A stretch of DNA of 64,000 nt from Lunularia cruciata (GCA_948567375.1 OX419756.1:33148552-33212551), one strand, 5' to 3'; counted from the stretch's first letter, positions 34,631 through 46,355 are shown. The notes: generated by a model from the sequence alone, not told the origin. Translations and numbers: made by a program.

Positions 34631-36656
34631 AAGGCTCTCCTCCAAAGAACATGATATTGAGAGCAACAAAAGATATAATAAAAAAGAATTTGTCAACAAT
34701 TGAGAGCAACAAAAAACAAAAATGCAGAATTTGTGTGTCAATTGAAACTCAATTGAAGAATGACCACATAGCAAAAACAAAAAGATTGAGACTTTGTCAA
34801 GGGAGTTTTGAAAGGTCACAACCATAACCCATGCCTCTCAATAGTTGTCCCAAAGGAGTTAGGATCTCAAGTTTTAGGGGGGGTTTGATCTTTTAGAGAC
34901 CCAGAGTGAGAAAGCACATGATGCCACTAAAGTGTAATCAGCAAAGTTTGGTGAGGAGTCTTGTAATTTTTTGATTAGATGTGGTGGCAAGGATCAAAGT
35001 CTTGAGAAATCTTCACATCACTTTTCTAGCATGGAAGTGGAATTTGAGCTTTCCAAAGTTTGTGACAAAAGTTGCTGCTAGCAATTACAAAGATGGTCCC
35101 AAGATAGAGGGAAAGAGAGGAAATTCAGCTTTGTGGACTGAGTTGGATTGGAGATTAGCCTTGGGGAGAGATCATGAGAAGTGGGAGGAGTCACTTTCTA
35201 TCAGAAGTATGATTCTTCAAAAGAAACAGTTGAGGTGAGGAATTTGTTCCTTGCACCTCAAACCAAGAATGGGTACAAGCTATAGGGACTCAATATGAAG
35301 GAGTATAGTCAGCATGATGATGGCTATGTTTAAGCTAGAGAAAACCACCTATATGATCATGCAACAAGTTATATCATTTCACCAAATGTTTGCATGAGAA
35401 GTAGTGAATTGAGCAAAGTATCTACACCAATGACTAGGTTAGATGATTGGCAATTGGAGAATGGACCTACCATCCCCTTATTTTGTACCTTTTACAGCCC
35501 ATTTCTACTTTGGACTAAACCTAATCAGCTTGGAGCAGAGAGGAAGGATGGTGTTTCACTTTCACCTTAATTTGTGATGAGTAGCGGATATCAATAAGCA
35601 ATACTACATCAGGCAAGTCCATGAAGGACTTGCTTGATGTAGTAATGTAATGACCACTACATCAAGAGCAAGAAGGAGAAGTTAGTGTTGGTGGAAATCC
35701 TAAGGTCAAGGAAGAGAAGTAAACCCAAAGGAAGAATATTTTCATTGCCACTATAGCAAACAAGGAGGCTGAATCCAAAGCCAGAGATGGAGATGGTGAA
35801 GAACCAGTCTATGGAGGAAAAGTTGGAAGGAGAAGCCAAGTCAAATTGTGAAGACTCAAAAGAGGAAGAAGAGTTCACTCTATAGAGTACGGAGTCCATC
35901 AATGATAGCAAAGGAGAACCCAGAGTCTAGCAATTAGTGGACAAAGTGATGGAAGAAGATGAGGAGTTCCATGCGGTGATTGATCATATGGAAGGAGCAG
36001 ACGAGCCTTGTTTGGAATTACTTGTAGAAGAGTTTGAGGAAGACCAAGCAGAAGAGCTTGCCTTAGTGTTTCCAAGGGCAGCAAGATTGAAGAGGAGTAT
36101 GCAGGTTGTAGCTGTAAGTCCAAGCAAAGCCAAAGAGGAGGGAAAAAGCTTGGAAGGAGTGACATTGAAGATACAAAGATCATGACTTTGGGGCAAGGCA
36201 CCAATTGAAGGAGTGCTGACCAAAGCCAAAGAATGCAAAGGTGAAGGAATATTCAATAGAATCACCTATCTATCAAGGATCATCTATCCTTTGTTGTCAT
36301 AACTGCAAAAGAGGAAGGAAGAGTTGAAGAGGGATCATCCAAAAGTGAAGGATGAGTTCAAAGTCTTGAAGTTCTTGAATAAGGACAACTCAAAGTTGAG
36401 GAGTAACTTAACCCAAGGAGAGAAGGAAGCCAAAGAACTTTGGATTGATGTTGTTCTTTGGAGGAAGAGTTTTAATAACTTGAAGGAGAGTTGTGTAAAG
36501 TGCGGTGAAGAAATTGAACAACAAACTGAAGAATCAAAGGAGCACAAGGGAGAAATTTGGAGATGTGCACTTGGAGTTGCTACATTCAAAGGCAATGGTA
36601 GTGGTAATGGAATAAGAATTAGAGAGCTTGAGAAAAAATTCATAGTAGAAGGATCA
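34631..36656 (+). pseudogene. Coiled-coil coding remnant, left part, unknown family
   Basis: Charged, K/E-rich plus-strand frames occur at 34981-35238, 35937-36185 and 36324-36680, broken by stops and frame changes. They include long helical stretches such as KRDHPKVKDEFKVLKFLNK and ELWIDVVLWRKSFNNLKES. The same style continues beyond the L2 insertion at 39338-40050. It may be the gag-like part of an old LTR element, but no zinc knuckle or protease motif was seen, so no function is assigned. Confidence 0.4.
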
Positions 36657-39337
36657 ATCAATGAAACAATGAAACAATGAAATATAAAGCCCGAAAGACC
36701 CAAAGAGTCAAAAGGCTGGAAACACAATACAAAACACATGAAATGTGAGCCTAGGCAAGGGCCTAGGGCATCGGACCAATTTGTAACAAATTGGTCCGAT
36801 GTAAAGTAACTTCTGTCATGTACTTCCCTAATGCTAAAGCTTCAACCTGTAAGAGAGTTGAGAAGTCACTACAAGTAATCTGATGTCTAACTCTAATCTG
36901 CATGTAACAAGGGCAATCAACAAACACATGATGCTCATCCTCAACTTTGCTCATAATACACAATTTGCAAAGTCGCATGGAGTGCTCTATCTGCTGCCAA
37001 CGTCCTTGTTCTACTTCTAGTCTATGAGAACTAGTTCTATATTGAGCGATAACATGTCTCAATGAAGTAGAAATCCTAGCCAAGAGATAATCTTGCTCAC
37101 AATACACCAACATAGGATTTACAAACTGCTGATAGAACACCATCTTGGTACCGGGTTGCTGCCATAAGCGAAGTAAAAACTGCTCCTTGATCACCTCTCG
37201 AAGTGCAATAGGCTCCAATCTCCAATGTCGCTCACAAACATTCCACCTTGTGGCCCATGCAATCAGATCTGTATACCAACCGACAGATAGAGTGGCACAA
37301 AAAGCTTGGTAGGGAAGTCTCTCATGCTCCATGGACCTCACCTTAGTGGCATATGTGATAGCTAAAAACAAAGCTTCAGCCTCAAGAGGTAAAAATCCTG
37401 TTTCAGCAAGCAGGAATACATAAGGAGTTTGAGTCCTCACCCCAAGTTCATCACACAAAAACAATTTCTGAACTTTCTCCACCTTTTGCCACCATGTCTT
37501 CTTAGTACCTGGACCCCAAATCTGAGCACCATAGAGAACCACCGGCTGCACAAGAGATCTGAACAGCACCTTCTTCAACTCCCATGTGGTGAGGTGAGCA
37601 AGTCTACTGCGGTTCATGAGTGAATACAAAGCTCTAAAGCCTGCATTGATTCTCATCTTCACACAAGTAGACCAACTATAGTCATGAGAAAACTCAAGGC
37701 CCAAGTACTTATAAGAAGAAACCTGCTCCAATTGCTGTCCATCAAAAAAGAAAGGTGTGACACCTTTAGAACCCACCACAATGACCTTGGACTTGTCAAG
37801 GTTCACCTCCATCTTTGTTTCATTGCAAAAGCAAAGTAGAGAATCCAACAGCTTTTGTAAACTCTGTGGATTTGTGGAGAGAAGCACTACATCATCTGCA
37901 TAAAGGAGTGCATGTATCATCAAAGAGCCAACCTGTACACCTGTAGCTCCAGCTTCCATGAGTAGACTCTCTAGATCATCGATGAAGATTCCAAACAGAG
38001 TTGGAGACAGAGAGCAGCCTTGGATCACACCCATTGTGCTAAGGACATCTTGAGAGCTCAAAGATGAAAGTTTCACAATCACTTTCTCATAGAGTCTAGA
38101 GATAGCACCAATCAGATCAGCTGAAACACCCACTTCAATGAGTCTCTCACTTAGAGATTTCCTGAGCACCTTATCAAAGGCCTTCCTGAAATCAATAAAG
38201 GCAACATAGAGAGCTCTGCCAACCCCCTTGGATTTGCACCACAAAACATGAAGTACCAATAGGTGATCCAAAGTACTAAAGCCTTATCTGAAACCAGCTT
38301 GGCACTTAGCTCGAATTTTGTGCTTTTCAGCCCAAGTGCTCAACCTTGACTCCAAAATTCGACCATACAACTTGGCAAAGACACTACCAACAAGTATGGT
38401 ACGGTAATTGGTGACAACATCTCTTTGGCCAGACTTGTGAATAGGAACTACCTTCTTGAAGCACCATCTATCCGGAAAGCCACACTTGATTGCCTCATTC
38501 AAATGAGAAGTGAGTATTGAAATCAGTTGGCTACCGCCCCACTTCAGAAGTTCAACACATAGTCCATCAAGGTCTTCAGCCTTACCATTGGCCAACTTCT
38601 TCAATTGGTACTTGACATCAGCTTCAGAGATGGTGAGAGCAGATCCAAGGCAAGGTGCCATGCTTGGAGCATTTGGGAAAAAGTACAAATCCTTCACATA
38701 GTCACAAAGCTCATTCAGGTCCAGCGATGGAGATGGAGATCTGATGGTTACTTTCTTCCAGAAAGCCTTGGGATTGCTCCTCAATTCAGTGCTCAACTCA
38801 ACTCCTTTGAGTCTTAGAAATGCCCGCTTTTTGCACTTCACCAACTTTTTGTATAAAACAAAAGCTGATTTTGTGCAATCTGATCAAGAGATCTATCCAT
38901 AGCTTTGATCCTTGCCATTTTGTAATCAGCATCAAACCATCTATTGCAAGGGAGACCAAGTCTCTTCCTGTGGGAGCCTCTTGGAAACAAAGAAGTTGAT
39001 GTAGATTGAAGAAGTTCAATCAATTGATCACTACGTTGTTGAAAATCAGAACTCCACTCCATAGAACTCAATTTCTCTTGGATAGCTTGTTGGTACAAGT
39101 CTCTCTTGTGAAAATCTAGACGAAGTTTGCCTCTAAAGGCATGGTCTATAGGTAATGTGGTTCTATTGAGGCAAGGAAAAAGGATGGTACAGGATAGAGG
39201 TGCATGGTCTGATTCTGGTTGAGGATCTAAAATAGCAAAATCTGAGACAAGATGGATATCATTAGCTGAAGTGAGCATATAATCTATGGTGCTTGATCCA
39301 CCTGAGGCAAAGCATGTGCTTTTACAAGTTTCTGGAA
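36657..39337 (-). mobile_element. LINE copy L2, 5'-truncated
   Basis: Tail of about three CAATGAAA units at 36657-36681, then 3' UTR and ORF2, ending abruptly at TTTCTGGAA (39337) within the endonuclease domain. Beyond that point L1 continues with AATTGAGAAAGG but L2 does not, which is the usual 5' truncation. Nearly identical to L1 over 1.6 kb, with about two differences noticed by eye. Confidence 0.92.
36763..39337 (-). pseudogene. LINE L2 ORF2 fragment
   Basis: Covers the end of the endonuclease (from PETCKSTCF, including SDHAPLS), all of the reverse transcriptase and the C-terminal knuckle, ending LLQIGPMP. There are two visible lesions. A one-base deletion near 38863-38870 (AAAGCTGATT versus AAAGCTTGATT in L1) shifts the frame. 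A T-to-A change makes TAA at about 38284 (CQAGFR then stop, where others have L). Downstream, 502 codons are open (38271-36763). Confidence 0.88.
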
Positions 39338-40060
39338 TCCTGGCAACATGAGTTGGCAAACAGACATTGGGAGGAAGATAGATTGCAAGGGTTGCATAGA
39401 GACTCAACTGGTCCAGTATGTGGAGGAGAAGGAAGCATTGAAGGCAGAATTTGAGGACAAGTTGAAGATGTACCAAAATGAGTTGGAGTAGAGAGGAGTC
39501 AAGAGAAGGTGGTTTAGAGGAGAGACAGATTTAGTAGGAAAACTTTTGGTAGAGTTGAAGATGATCTTGAGCACTAAAGCTGAAGCAAAGATGGAGGAGT
39601 CAAGATTGCATAAATTGAAGTTGTTGATGTAGGAGCAAGAAAGAGAAAGGCAAAGGATGTTGACATGAACAAATTGTAAATTTGCTTAACAAAGAAGGAA
39701 GATAAGAAAATGTGGAGATAAGAGACAATGTTTGTCTTAGATTAGATCTTGTGAAGTCAGAGTTAGATAAAATTTGGGGTAAGGAGAAAGTAGAAATCCA
39801 ATGCAAAGTATTAGATGTAGGAGTGCATATGGGTGAGTTACTTGAGACCTTAGAAGTATTCAAAGTAGAGAAGGAAGAATTGATTAGAAGACCTATACCT
39901 TCAACTTAGTTCAAGCTGAAGATAGGATAGAAATAGAAGGAGAGATAGTAGTAGTAGATGAACCCAAAGTAGAGGAAGCAATTGAAGTTACATTAGGTGT
40001 AGATCCTAAAGTTGAGGTACTTTAGACATTGGATCAAAGTAGTAACAATTTTGAGATATG
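39338..40060 (+). pseudogene. Coiled-coil coding remnant, right part
   Basis: Plus-strand coding-like sequence resumes after L2, with segments such as VEEKEALKAEFEDKL and LVKSELDKIWGKEKVEIQ. Several stops interrupt it. It probably continues the remnant at 34631-36656 that L2 split. No recognisable domain. Confidence 0.4.
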
Positions 40061-40089
40061 AAGAGGCATATATAAAGAGGTGGATTGTC

Positions 40090-40560
40090 ATTTTGGATCT
40101 GTAGGTTGGTAATATTGTTAGTTAACTATCACTTGCTTTACCTATTTAAAGGAGGCATTTGTAGTGTTTTTGTTATTTAGTAATGTTATTTTGAAGTTGA
40201 GTAAAGCAAAGTGCTAAACTCAATGCTCGTCATTTTAAATTAATTTTGAGTATCAATCTTATGTGTGTTTGGAGAAATTTAAAGTGAAAATCAATGACTT
40301 TGTTGGATGTTGATTCCACAACTCTGACTTCACGCTGTGTGTTTGACCTTGAGTGGATAGCAATCAAAGCAATGCCTTGACAATCCGTGAGGAATTGTAG
40401 TGTCGGTAGTATTATGCATTGGTAAGTACAACATTAGATTGATGTGAAGCAATTTTGATTGAGGAAGTTGTGCCTTTAGTGGAGGGGTGGAACACAATTC
40501 CAAGGCAAAGTCATTTCATGGTGAAGTAGCCTTCTTTGGGAAGAACTAAATCATCAAAAT
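40090..40560 (+). promoter_or_regulatory. Possible LTR/promoter segment with TATTTAAA box
   Basis: After the coding remnant stops, TGTTAGTTAACTATC is followed by CCTATTTAAAGGAGGC at about 40139-40155, a TATA-like box of the kind found in plant LTRs. No second copy exists in the window to define ends, so this is only a suggestion. Confidence 0.3.
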
Positions 40561-41019
40561 CAATGCCAATTTAGAAAGGATTTGAAGAATTGTGATTATG
40601 GGTATTGTTTATTTTTTATGAGATTGCAATTTAGTGCTTGTTACTCTCTTTTGGGTATAGTTTCTACCCAAGAGATTATAGAAGCAATCAAGAAGAATGG
40701 TTTGTTACTATTTTACTTTGCATTTGACCATTTTTTACCAATATTTGTATGGGAACAAACAATTACTTACAAATTACCACAAAAGTAATGCTTGTTAGGT
40801 TATCATAATATCTCTCTTAATGCCTACAAGAAGAGTTAGTGAGGTCATAGATCTAGAGGGTGGAGATATTGGTATAGTTTAGCAAGACATTCATGATGAT
40901 ATCTTAATGATAGATTATCTTTGCACTAGTATTGTCGATGGCACAGTTGGAGCAAAGGAGAGAGACCGTGGTTTAGATTGGAGGGTAAACACCTTCTTTG
41001 TGTATAAGAGGATGGTAGA

Positions 41020-41260
41020 ATGTGAATAGTACCACTTCCACCTCAAGACCATAGTTGGTCCATCATGCTCATGAGGAGCTACAAAATTTTGGAATAAAGT
41101 ATACATATAGCTTACTCTAGAGTCATTATTGGTGGCATAGTATGTAGACCAATGTATAACAGTTTGTTACTAGATGTGTGGTTTGTCACCAAGTTAGAGT
41201 ATCATTTAATGCTCATACACCCTTTATCTATTATGGGATGGAGTTATCATTGGAGTTCGG
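41020..41260 (+). pseudogene. Ty3/gypsy integrase zinc-binding (H2C2) remnant
   Basis: Reads with two stops as HEELQNFGIKYTYS, HYWWHSM, QFVTRCVVCHQVRVSFN. This is the H-H-C-C arrangement at the start of Ty3/gypsy integrase. The catalytic core is found 4 kb downstream at 45161, separated by family C sequence and LINE L3. It is degenerate and cannot be functional. Confidence 0.65.
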
Positions 41261-41279
41261 ACCATGAGCGGGCCTATCT

Positions 41280-41631
41280 CTCACTCAAGATGAACCTCTG
41301 ATGGCTATTATGGTAGCACACCATAGACTAAGAATGCAAGAAACCCCAACTCTATCATACTCCTCCAAGACTAATACTCCAAGACTCAAAAGGCTTTTGG
41401 GTCCAAGAGTCCTCAACTCTTTCCTCAAAGCTAAACACCTAGGAATAATACCAAGTCAATACACTAGAATCCAAAATAATGTTGCTCATCTTTTGCACTT
41501 CCTCTAAAGTAGGGTACCCTCTATTTTAGCTATGACTAAATTTAGCTAATTATGACTAGTTTAGAACCATCTTTTATCTCTATATAAATAATATCTCTCA
41601 AGACTTGTATTACCAAACTTAATATCACATA
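41280..41631. repeat. Family C repeat, copy 1 (deleted)
   Basis: Direct relative of 51961-52660: shares ATTATGGTAGC.C.CCATAGACTAAGAA, TCAACTCTTTCCTCAAAGC and CTCTATATAAATAATATCTCTCAAG. About 330 bp present in the other copy, including its (TA)n run, are missing here. It separates the gypsy H2C2 motif from L3. Confidence 0.75.
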
Positions 41632-41735
41632 CAATGAAACAATGAAACAATGAAATATAAAGCCTGAAAGACCCAAAGAGTCAAAAGGCTAGAAACACAA
41701 TACAAAACACATGAAATGTGAGCCTAGGCAAGGAC

Positions 41736-44700
41736 CTAGGGCATCTGACCAATCTGTAACAAATTGGTCCGATGTAAACTAACCTCGGTCATGTACTTCC
41801 CTAACGCTAAAGCTTCAACTTGTAAGAGAGTTGAGAAATCACTACAAGTAATCTGATGTCTAACTCTAATCTGCATGTAACAAGGGCAAACAATCAACAC
41901 ATGATGCTCATCCTCAACTTTGCTCATAATACACAATTTGCAAAGTCGCATGGAGTGCTCTATCTGCTGCAAACGTCCTTGTTCTACTTCTAGTCTATGA
42001 GAACTAGTTCTATATTGAGCGATAACATGTCTAAGTGAAGTAGAAATCCTAGCCAAGAGATAATCTTGCTCACAATACACCAACATAGGATTTACAAACT
42101 GCTGATAGAACACCATCTTGGTACCGGGTTGCTGCCATAAGTGAAGTAAAAACTGCTCCTTGATCACTTCTCGTAGTGCAATAGGCTCCAACTTCCAATG
42201 TCGCTCACAAACATTCCACCTTGTGGCCCATGCAACCAGATCTGTATACCAACCGACAGATAGAGTGGCACAAAAAGCTTGGTAGGGAAGTCTCTCATGC
42301 TCCATGGACCTCACCTTAGTGGCATATGTGATAGCTAAAAACAAAGCTTCAGCCTCAAGAGGCAAAAACCCGGTTTCAGCAAGCAGCAATACATAAGGAG
42401 TTTGAGTCCTCACCCCAAGTTCATCACACAAAAACAATTTCTGAACTTTCTCCACCTTTTGCCACCATGTCTTCTTAGTACCTGGACCCCAAATCTGAGC
42501 ACCATAGAGAACCACCGGCTGCACAAGAGATCTGAACAGCACCTTCTTCAACTCCCATGTGGCAAGGTGAGCAAGTCTAGAGCGATTCATGAGTGAATAC
42601 AAAGCTCTAAAGCCTGCATTGATTCTCATCTTCACACAGGTAGACCAACTATAGTCATGAGAAAACTCAAGGCCCAAGTACTTGTAAGAAGAAACCTGCT
42701 CCAATTGCTGTCCGTCGAAAGAGAAAGGTGTGACACCTTTAGAACCCACCACCATCACCTTGGACTTGTCAAGGTTCACCTCCATCTTTGTTTGATTGCA
42801 AAACAAGAGAAGAGAATCCAACAACTTCTGTAAACTTTGTGGATTGGGTGAGAGGAGCACTACATCATCCGCATACAGTAGTGCATGTATCATCAAAGAG
42901 CCAACTTGTACACCTGTAGCTCCAGCTTCCATGAGCACCCTCTCTAGATCATCGATGAAGATTCCAAACAATGTTGGGGATAGAGAGCAACCTTGAATCA
43001 CACCCATTGTGCTAAGGACATCTTGAGAGCTCAAAGATGAAAGTTTCACAACCACCTTCTCATAGAGTCTAGAGATAGCACCAATCAGATCGGCTGAAAC
43101 ACCAACTTCCATGAGTCTCTCACTTAATGATTTCCTAAGCACCTTATCAAAGGCCTTCCTGAAATCAATAAATGCAACATAGAGAGCTCTCCCAACACCT
43201 TTAGATTTCCACCACAAAACATGGAGTACCAATAGATGATCCAAGGTACTAAAGCCTAATCTGAAACCCGCTTGGCACTTAGCTCGAATTCTGTACTTTT
43301 CAGCCCAAGTACTCAACCTAGTCTCCAAAATTCGACCGTACAACTTGGCAAAGATACTACCCACTAGAATGGTACGGTAATTGGTGACAATATCTCTCTG
43401 ACCAGACTTGTGAATAGGAACAACCTTCTTGAAGCACCATCTATCAGGAAAACCACACCTGATGGCCTCATTCAAGAGAGAAGTGAGTACTGAAATCAGA
43501 TGGCTACCACCCCACTTAAGTAGTTCAACACATAGTCCATCAAGGTCTTCAGCCTTACCATTGGCCAACTTCTTCAATTGGTAGTGGACATCAGCTTCAG
43601 AGATGGTGAGAGCAGATCCAAGGCAAGGTGCCATGCTTGGAGCATCAGGGAAAAAATACAGATTCTTCACATATTCACAAAGCTCGTTCGGGTCTAGCGA
43701 TGGAGATCTGATGGTTACTTTCTGCCAAAAAGCCTTGGGATTGCTCCTCAATTCATTGCTCAACTCAACCCCCTTGAGTCTCAAGAACGCTCGCTTCTTG
43801 CACTTCACCAACTTTCTATAAGTGACAAAAGCCTGATTTTGTGCAATCTGATCAAGAGACCTATCCATAGCTTTCATCCTTGCAATTTTACAATCAGCAT
43901 CAAACCACCTATTGCAAGGGAGACCAAGTCTCTTCCTGTGAGAACCTCGTGGAAATAGAGTTGTTGATGTAGATTGAAGAAGTTCAACCAACTGGTCACT
44001 GCGTTGTTGAAAATCAGAACTCCACTCCATAGAGCTCAATTTCTCATGGATAGCTTGTTGGTACAAATCTCGCTTGTGAAAATCAAGACGGAGTTTCCCT
44101 CTAAAGGCATGATCAATAGGTAATGTGGTTCTATTGAGGCAAGAAAGAAGGATGACACAAGATAAAGGTGCATGGTCAGATTCAGGTTGAGGATCTAAAA
44201 CAACAAAATCTGAGACAATGTGTATATCACTGGGTGAGGTGAGCATATAATCTATAGTGCTGGATCCACCTGAAGCAAAGCATGTGCTCTTACAAGTTTC
44301 TGGAAATTGAGAAAGGCCATTCAAGATCTTCAAGCTACAATTGGTACCAAAGCTCAAAAAGTGCTCACTCATGGAGTTGGATATGAGGTCTTTGGAAGAG
44401 CGGGACCAAGCACTAGAATGATCTATCAAGCTATGGAAAGGGTCATTCTCACGGTCACTAAACTCAGGAATCTGAGAGGTTTGGATCCTAGCATTGAAAT
44501 CACCAAGGATAAATACTGCACCTTTACTTTGAAATTCCAACACATCCTTTGTCAAGGAGTGGAAAGGCTGCATGGTGTTGAGAGATCCGCTTGAATAGAT
44601 TGGTGATGTCAATGGGGCAAAGTAACAAACAGCAAGGAAGCAAGGTGTAGCAACTCCTCCAATCCTCAGCCATTGGTATTGTCCACTTGAGTCTTGACCT

Positions 44701-44963
44701 ATCAAAGAGACTGACTTTTCAAAGCCAAATCTGACGTAAGTTGCAATACCTCCAAAGCCCCTTCCTCTGTGTTGCCTCCGCTTGTTCCAAGTTGAACCAA
44801 CAAGAATGAAACCTTCAATGTCTTGAATGGTGTTTCCTTCATGTTCCCATGTCTCCACAAGATTAATCAGATCAGCATTATCCCACACAGGTTTAGCGCT
44901 TGAGTACTTGGTATGTGTGAGACCATGAACATTCCAAAACAACACTCTAAGGGTCTGGAATTG
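41736..44963 (-). CDS. LINE L3 ORF2: endonuclease-reverse transcriptase, open frame
   Basis: 1,075 sense codons from CAA after the ORF1 stop to TAG, with no internal stop. APE-type endonuclease first: FWNVHGL near residue 9, LVETWE (catalytic E), VCYFAPL, ILGDFNARI and SDHAPLS. Reverse transcriptase in the middle: AKLYGRILE, YVAFIDFRKAFDKV (motif A), GVIQGCSLSPTLFG (motif B) and LLYADDVVLLS (motif C with the catalytic DD). Near the end, CKLCIMSKVEDEHH...CPC is a zf-RVT-like knuckle. The enzyme nicks target DNA and copies LINE RNA at the nick. There is no ATG before the endonuclease; the first in-frame Met is in NTMQPF, past residue 120. Initiation therefore needs readthrough of the ORF1 UAG (44966-44964), which is in the same frame, or a non-AUG codon such as the GTG at 44945. 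Confidence 0.92.
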   Translation of the reverse strand, partial: QFQTLRVLFWNVHGLTHTKYSSAKPVWDNADLINLVETWEHEGNTIQDIEGFILVGSTWNKRRQHRGRGFGGIATYVRFGFEKSVSLIGQDSSGQYQWLRIGGVATPCFLAVCYFAPLTSPIYSSGSLNTMQPFHSLTKDVLEFQSKGAVFILGDFNARIQTSQIPEFSDRENDPFHSLIDHSSAWSRSSKDLISNSMSEHFLSFGTNCSLKILNGLSQFPETCKSTCFASGGSSTIDYMLTSPSDIHIVSDFVVLDPQPESDHAPLSCVILLSCLNRTTLPIDHAFRGKLRLDFHKRDLYQQAIHEKLSSMEWSSDFQQRSDQLVELLQSTSTTLFPRGSHRKRLGLPCNRWFDADCKIARMKAMDRSLDQIAQNQAFVTYRKLVKCKKRAFLRLKGVELSNELRSNPKAFWQKVTIRSPSLDPNELCEYVKNLYFFPDAPSMAPCLGSALTISEADVHYQLKKLANGKAEDLDGLCVELLKWGGSHLISVLTSLLNEAIRCGFPDRWCFKKVVPIHKSGQRDIVTNYRTILVGSIFAKLYGRILETRLSTWAEKYRIRAKCQAGFRLGFSTLDHLLVLHVLWWKSKGVGRALYVAFIDFRKAFDKVLRKSLSERLMEVGVSADLIGAISRLYEKVVVKLSSLSSQDVLSTMGVIQGCSLSPTLFGIFIDDLERVLMEAGATGVQVGSLMIHALLYADDVVLLSPNPQSLQKLLDSLLLFCNQTKMEVNLDKSKVMVVGSKGVTPFSFDGQQLEQVSSYKYLGLEFSHDYSWSTCVKMRINAGFRALYSLMNRSRLAHLATWELKKVLFRSLVQPVVLYGAQIWGPGTKKTWWQKVEKVQKLFLCDELGVRTQTPYVLLLAETGFLPLEAEALFLAITYATKVRSMEHERLPYQAFCATLSVGWYTDLVAWATRWNVCERHWKLEPIALREVIKEQFLLHLWQQPGTKMVFYQQFVNPMLVYCEQDYLLARISTSLRHVIAQYRTSSHRLEVEQGRLQQIEHSMRLCKLCIMSKVEDEHHVLIVCPCYMQIRVRHQITCSDFSTLLQVEALALGKYMTEVSLHRTNLLQIGQMP

Positions 44964-45135
44964 CTATGCGGTAGTTGACAACTTCCTTTGGGTGATCACA
45001 GCTCTATTGTCTCTCAAGAATGCAACAAAACCTGCTTGTTGAGCCTCCTTCACTTTTGCTAATTCTCCCTTCTTTGCTTGCCATTGGAGAGGTGTGAGAT
45101 CGGGGTCCAACCAAATACGCCGCCCCTTCAGTATA
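44964..45135 (-). pseudogene. LINE L3 ORF1 C-terminal fragment
   Basis: Keeps only ILKGRRIWLDPDLTP to the ORF1 end (QRKLSTTA) and its TAG. The rest is lost by 5' truncation, so no ORF1 protein can come from this copy. Confidence 0.85.
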
Positions 45136-46160
45136 CATGCACAAATGGGTGTTACATGACTTTGTTGGACCTTTACTATTGATAGTGACATATCATTGGT
45201 ATGGTTTAGTTATGGTGGAGCACTTCTCCAAGTGGATTCAATTGGAGTCACTTCTTGACAAGTCTAGTGAGGGGATAGCTTAGTCATACTTGGATCAAGT
45301 TCTAGTCATTTTGGTGCACCAACTAAGGTTTTGACTGATTTGAGTACAAAGTTCTTGGGCAAGTTTCAAGTCTTGTGTGACAAAGCCTTGATTGATTCAT
45401 CATACTACCTCTTAAGATCACCTTGAGGTAGATAATATAATAGAGAGAGTGGTTCAAATAGTGAAGAGAGGATTGCATAAGTATAGTTTGCAAAGAGGCC
45501 ACTTGGGAGATTGGGATCTCTACTTACCTTGGTTGGAAATGGGCTATCAGTTCAGCTGGCAAGCTCCTTAGCATCCTCCTCTCCTTACTTTCTACTCTAT
45601 GGATGAGATCCAAATTTACCTATAGCTATATGTTGAGATGTTATTGTAGTCTTGGACTTGGATGATCGAGGCATATGGATGAGCGCATGTTCTTAATGGG
45701 TAGAGATATTTTGAGGAGTGATGCTGATGGCTTTTGAGAACTTGGTGATCGCACAGCATAGGGATACCTTACACTATGCTACTATTTGAAGAGGAGATTA
45801 TAGACCCTCAATCCAATTTCATCCAGGTGACTATGTATATCTACAATAGACACTACTAACACTTGATGTCACTATAGGTTGCATTATCTTGAGAGTGCAT
45901 GAGGTTTTGCCTTCTAGAGTCCTTGTGTTGGAAGGATATAATGGTGTTTTTTGGAAGGATCATGTGCACAAGTGTGCACCATGCCACCTCCAAAACATTG
46001 ATGGTACTATGGACCTAAGCCTTGTACTTGTATAAGCAAGCTTGTGGTGTATGTTATAAGGTTCTTTTGATAGAGATGCTACTATGTTGGTGTATGATAG
46101 CTATTCAAGAGGATTGCATATGGAATGTGTGACTTTCCCCTCATGGTGTTTCTTCAAAGA
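45136..46160 (+). pseudogene. Ty3/gypsy integrase core and PHD-like tail, degenerate
   Basis: From 45161 the plus strand reads FVGPLLLIVTYHWYGLVMVE, HFSKWIQLE, then (across frameshifts) VDNIIERVVQIVKRGLHKY and LPWLEMGYQFS. These are the D,D,E-type integrase core landmarks of Ty3/gypsy elements. Near 45810 HPGDYVYLQ and ILRVHEVLPSRVLVLEGY follow, then CAPCHLQNIDGTMD. Near 46050-46130 GSFDRDATMLVYDSYSRGLH, then MECVTFP, resembles a PHD finger (ATMLLCD.C..GWH..C), with cysteines changed to tyrosine. It would catalyse element integration if intact, but stops and frameshifts are numerous. It is the continuation of the H2C2 motif at 41020-41260. Confidence 0.7.
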
Positions 46161-46355
46161 TAGTGGTTATATCTTAGATGTACTTGACCTATAACTAGTT
46201 CACCCTTTATGTGGTATAGATTGCAAACAAGCAACTAACAATGGAGCTTGATACCACCCAGCCTCATGAGCTTTGTGCACCATAAGGTATACCACATACT
46301 TGGAGTAGATGGGTATCTGGAGTTAGAGGGACCTAATTGCTATCTAGGAGGCAAT

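Larger units (their letters stand above)
41632..45135 (-). mobile_element. LINE copy L3, ORF2 intact, 5'-truncated in ORF1
   Basis: Tail of about three CAATGAAA units at 41632-41656, 3' UTR, complete ORF2, and the last 57 codons of ORF1. Sequence diverges from L1 after CGCCGCCCCTT.AGTATA at 45135. Divergence from L1/L2/L4 is clearly greater than among those copies, so L3 represents another subfamily or an older insertion. It lies inside the Ty3/gypsy integrase remnant. Confidence 0.92.
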
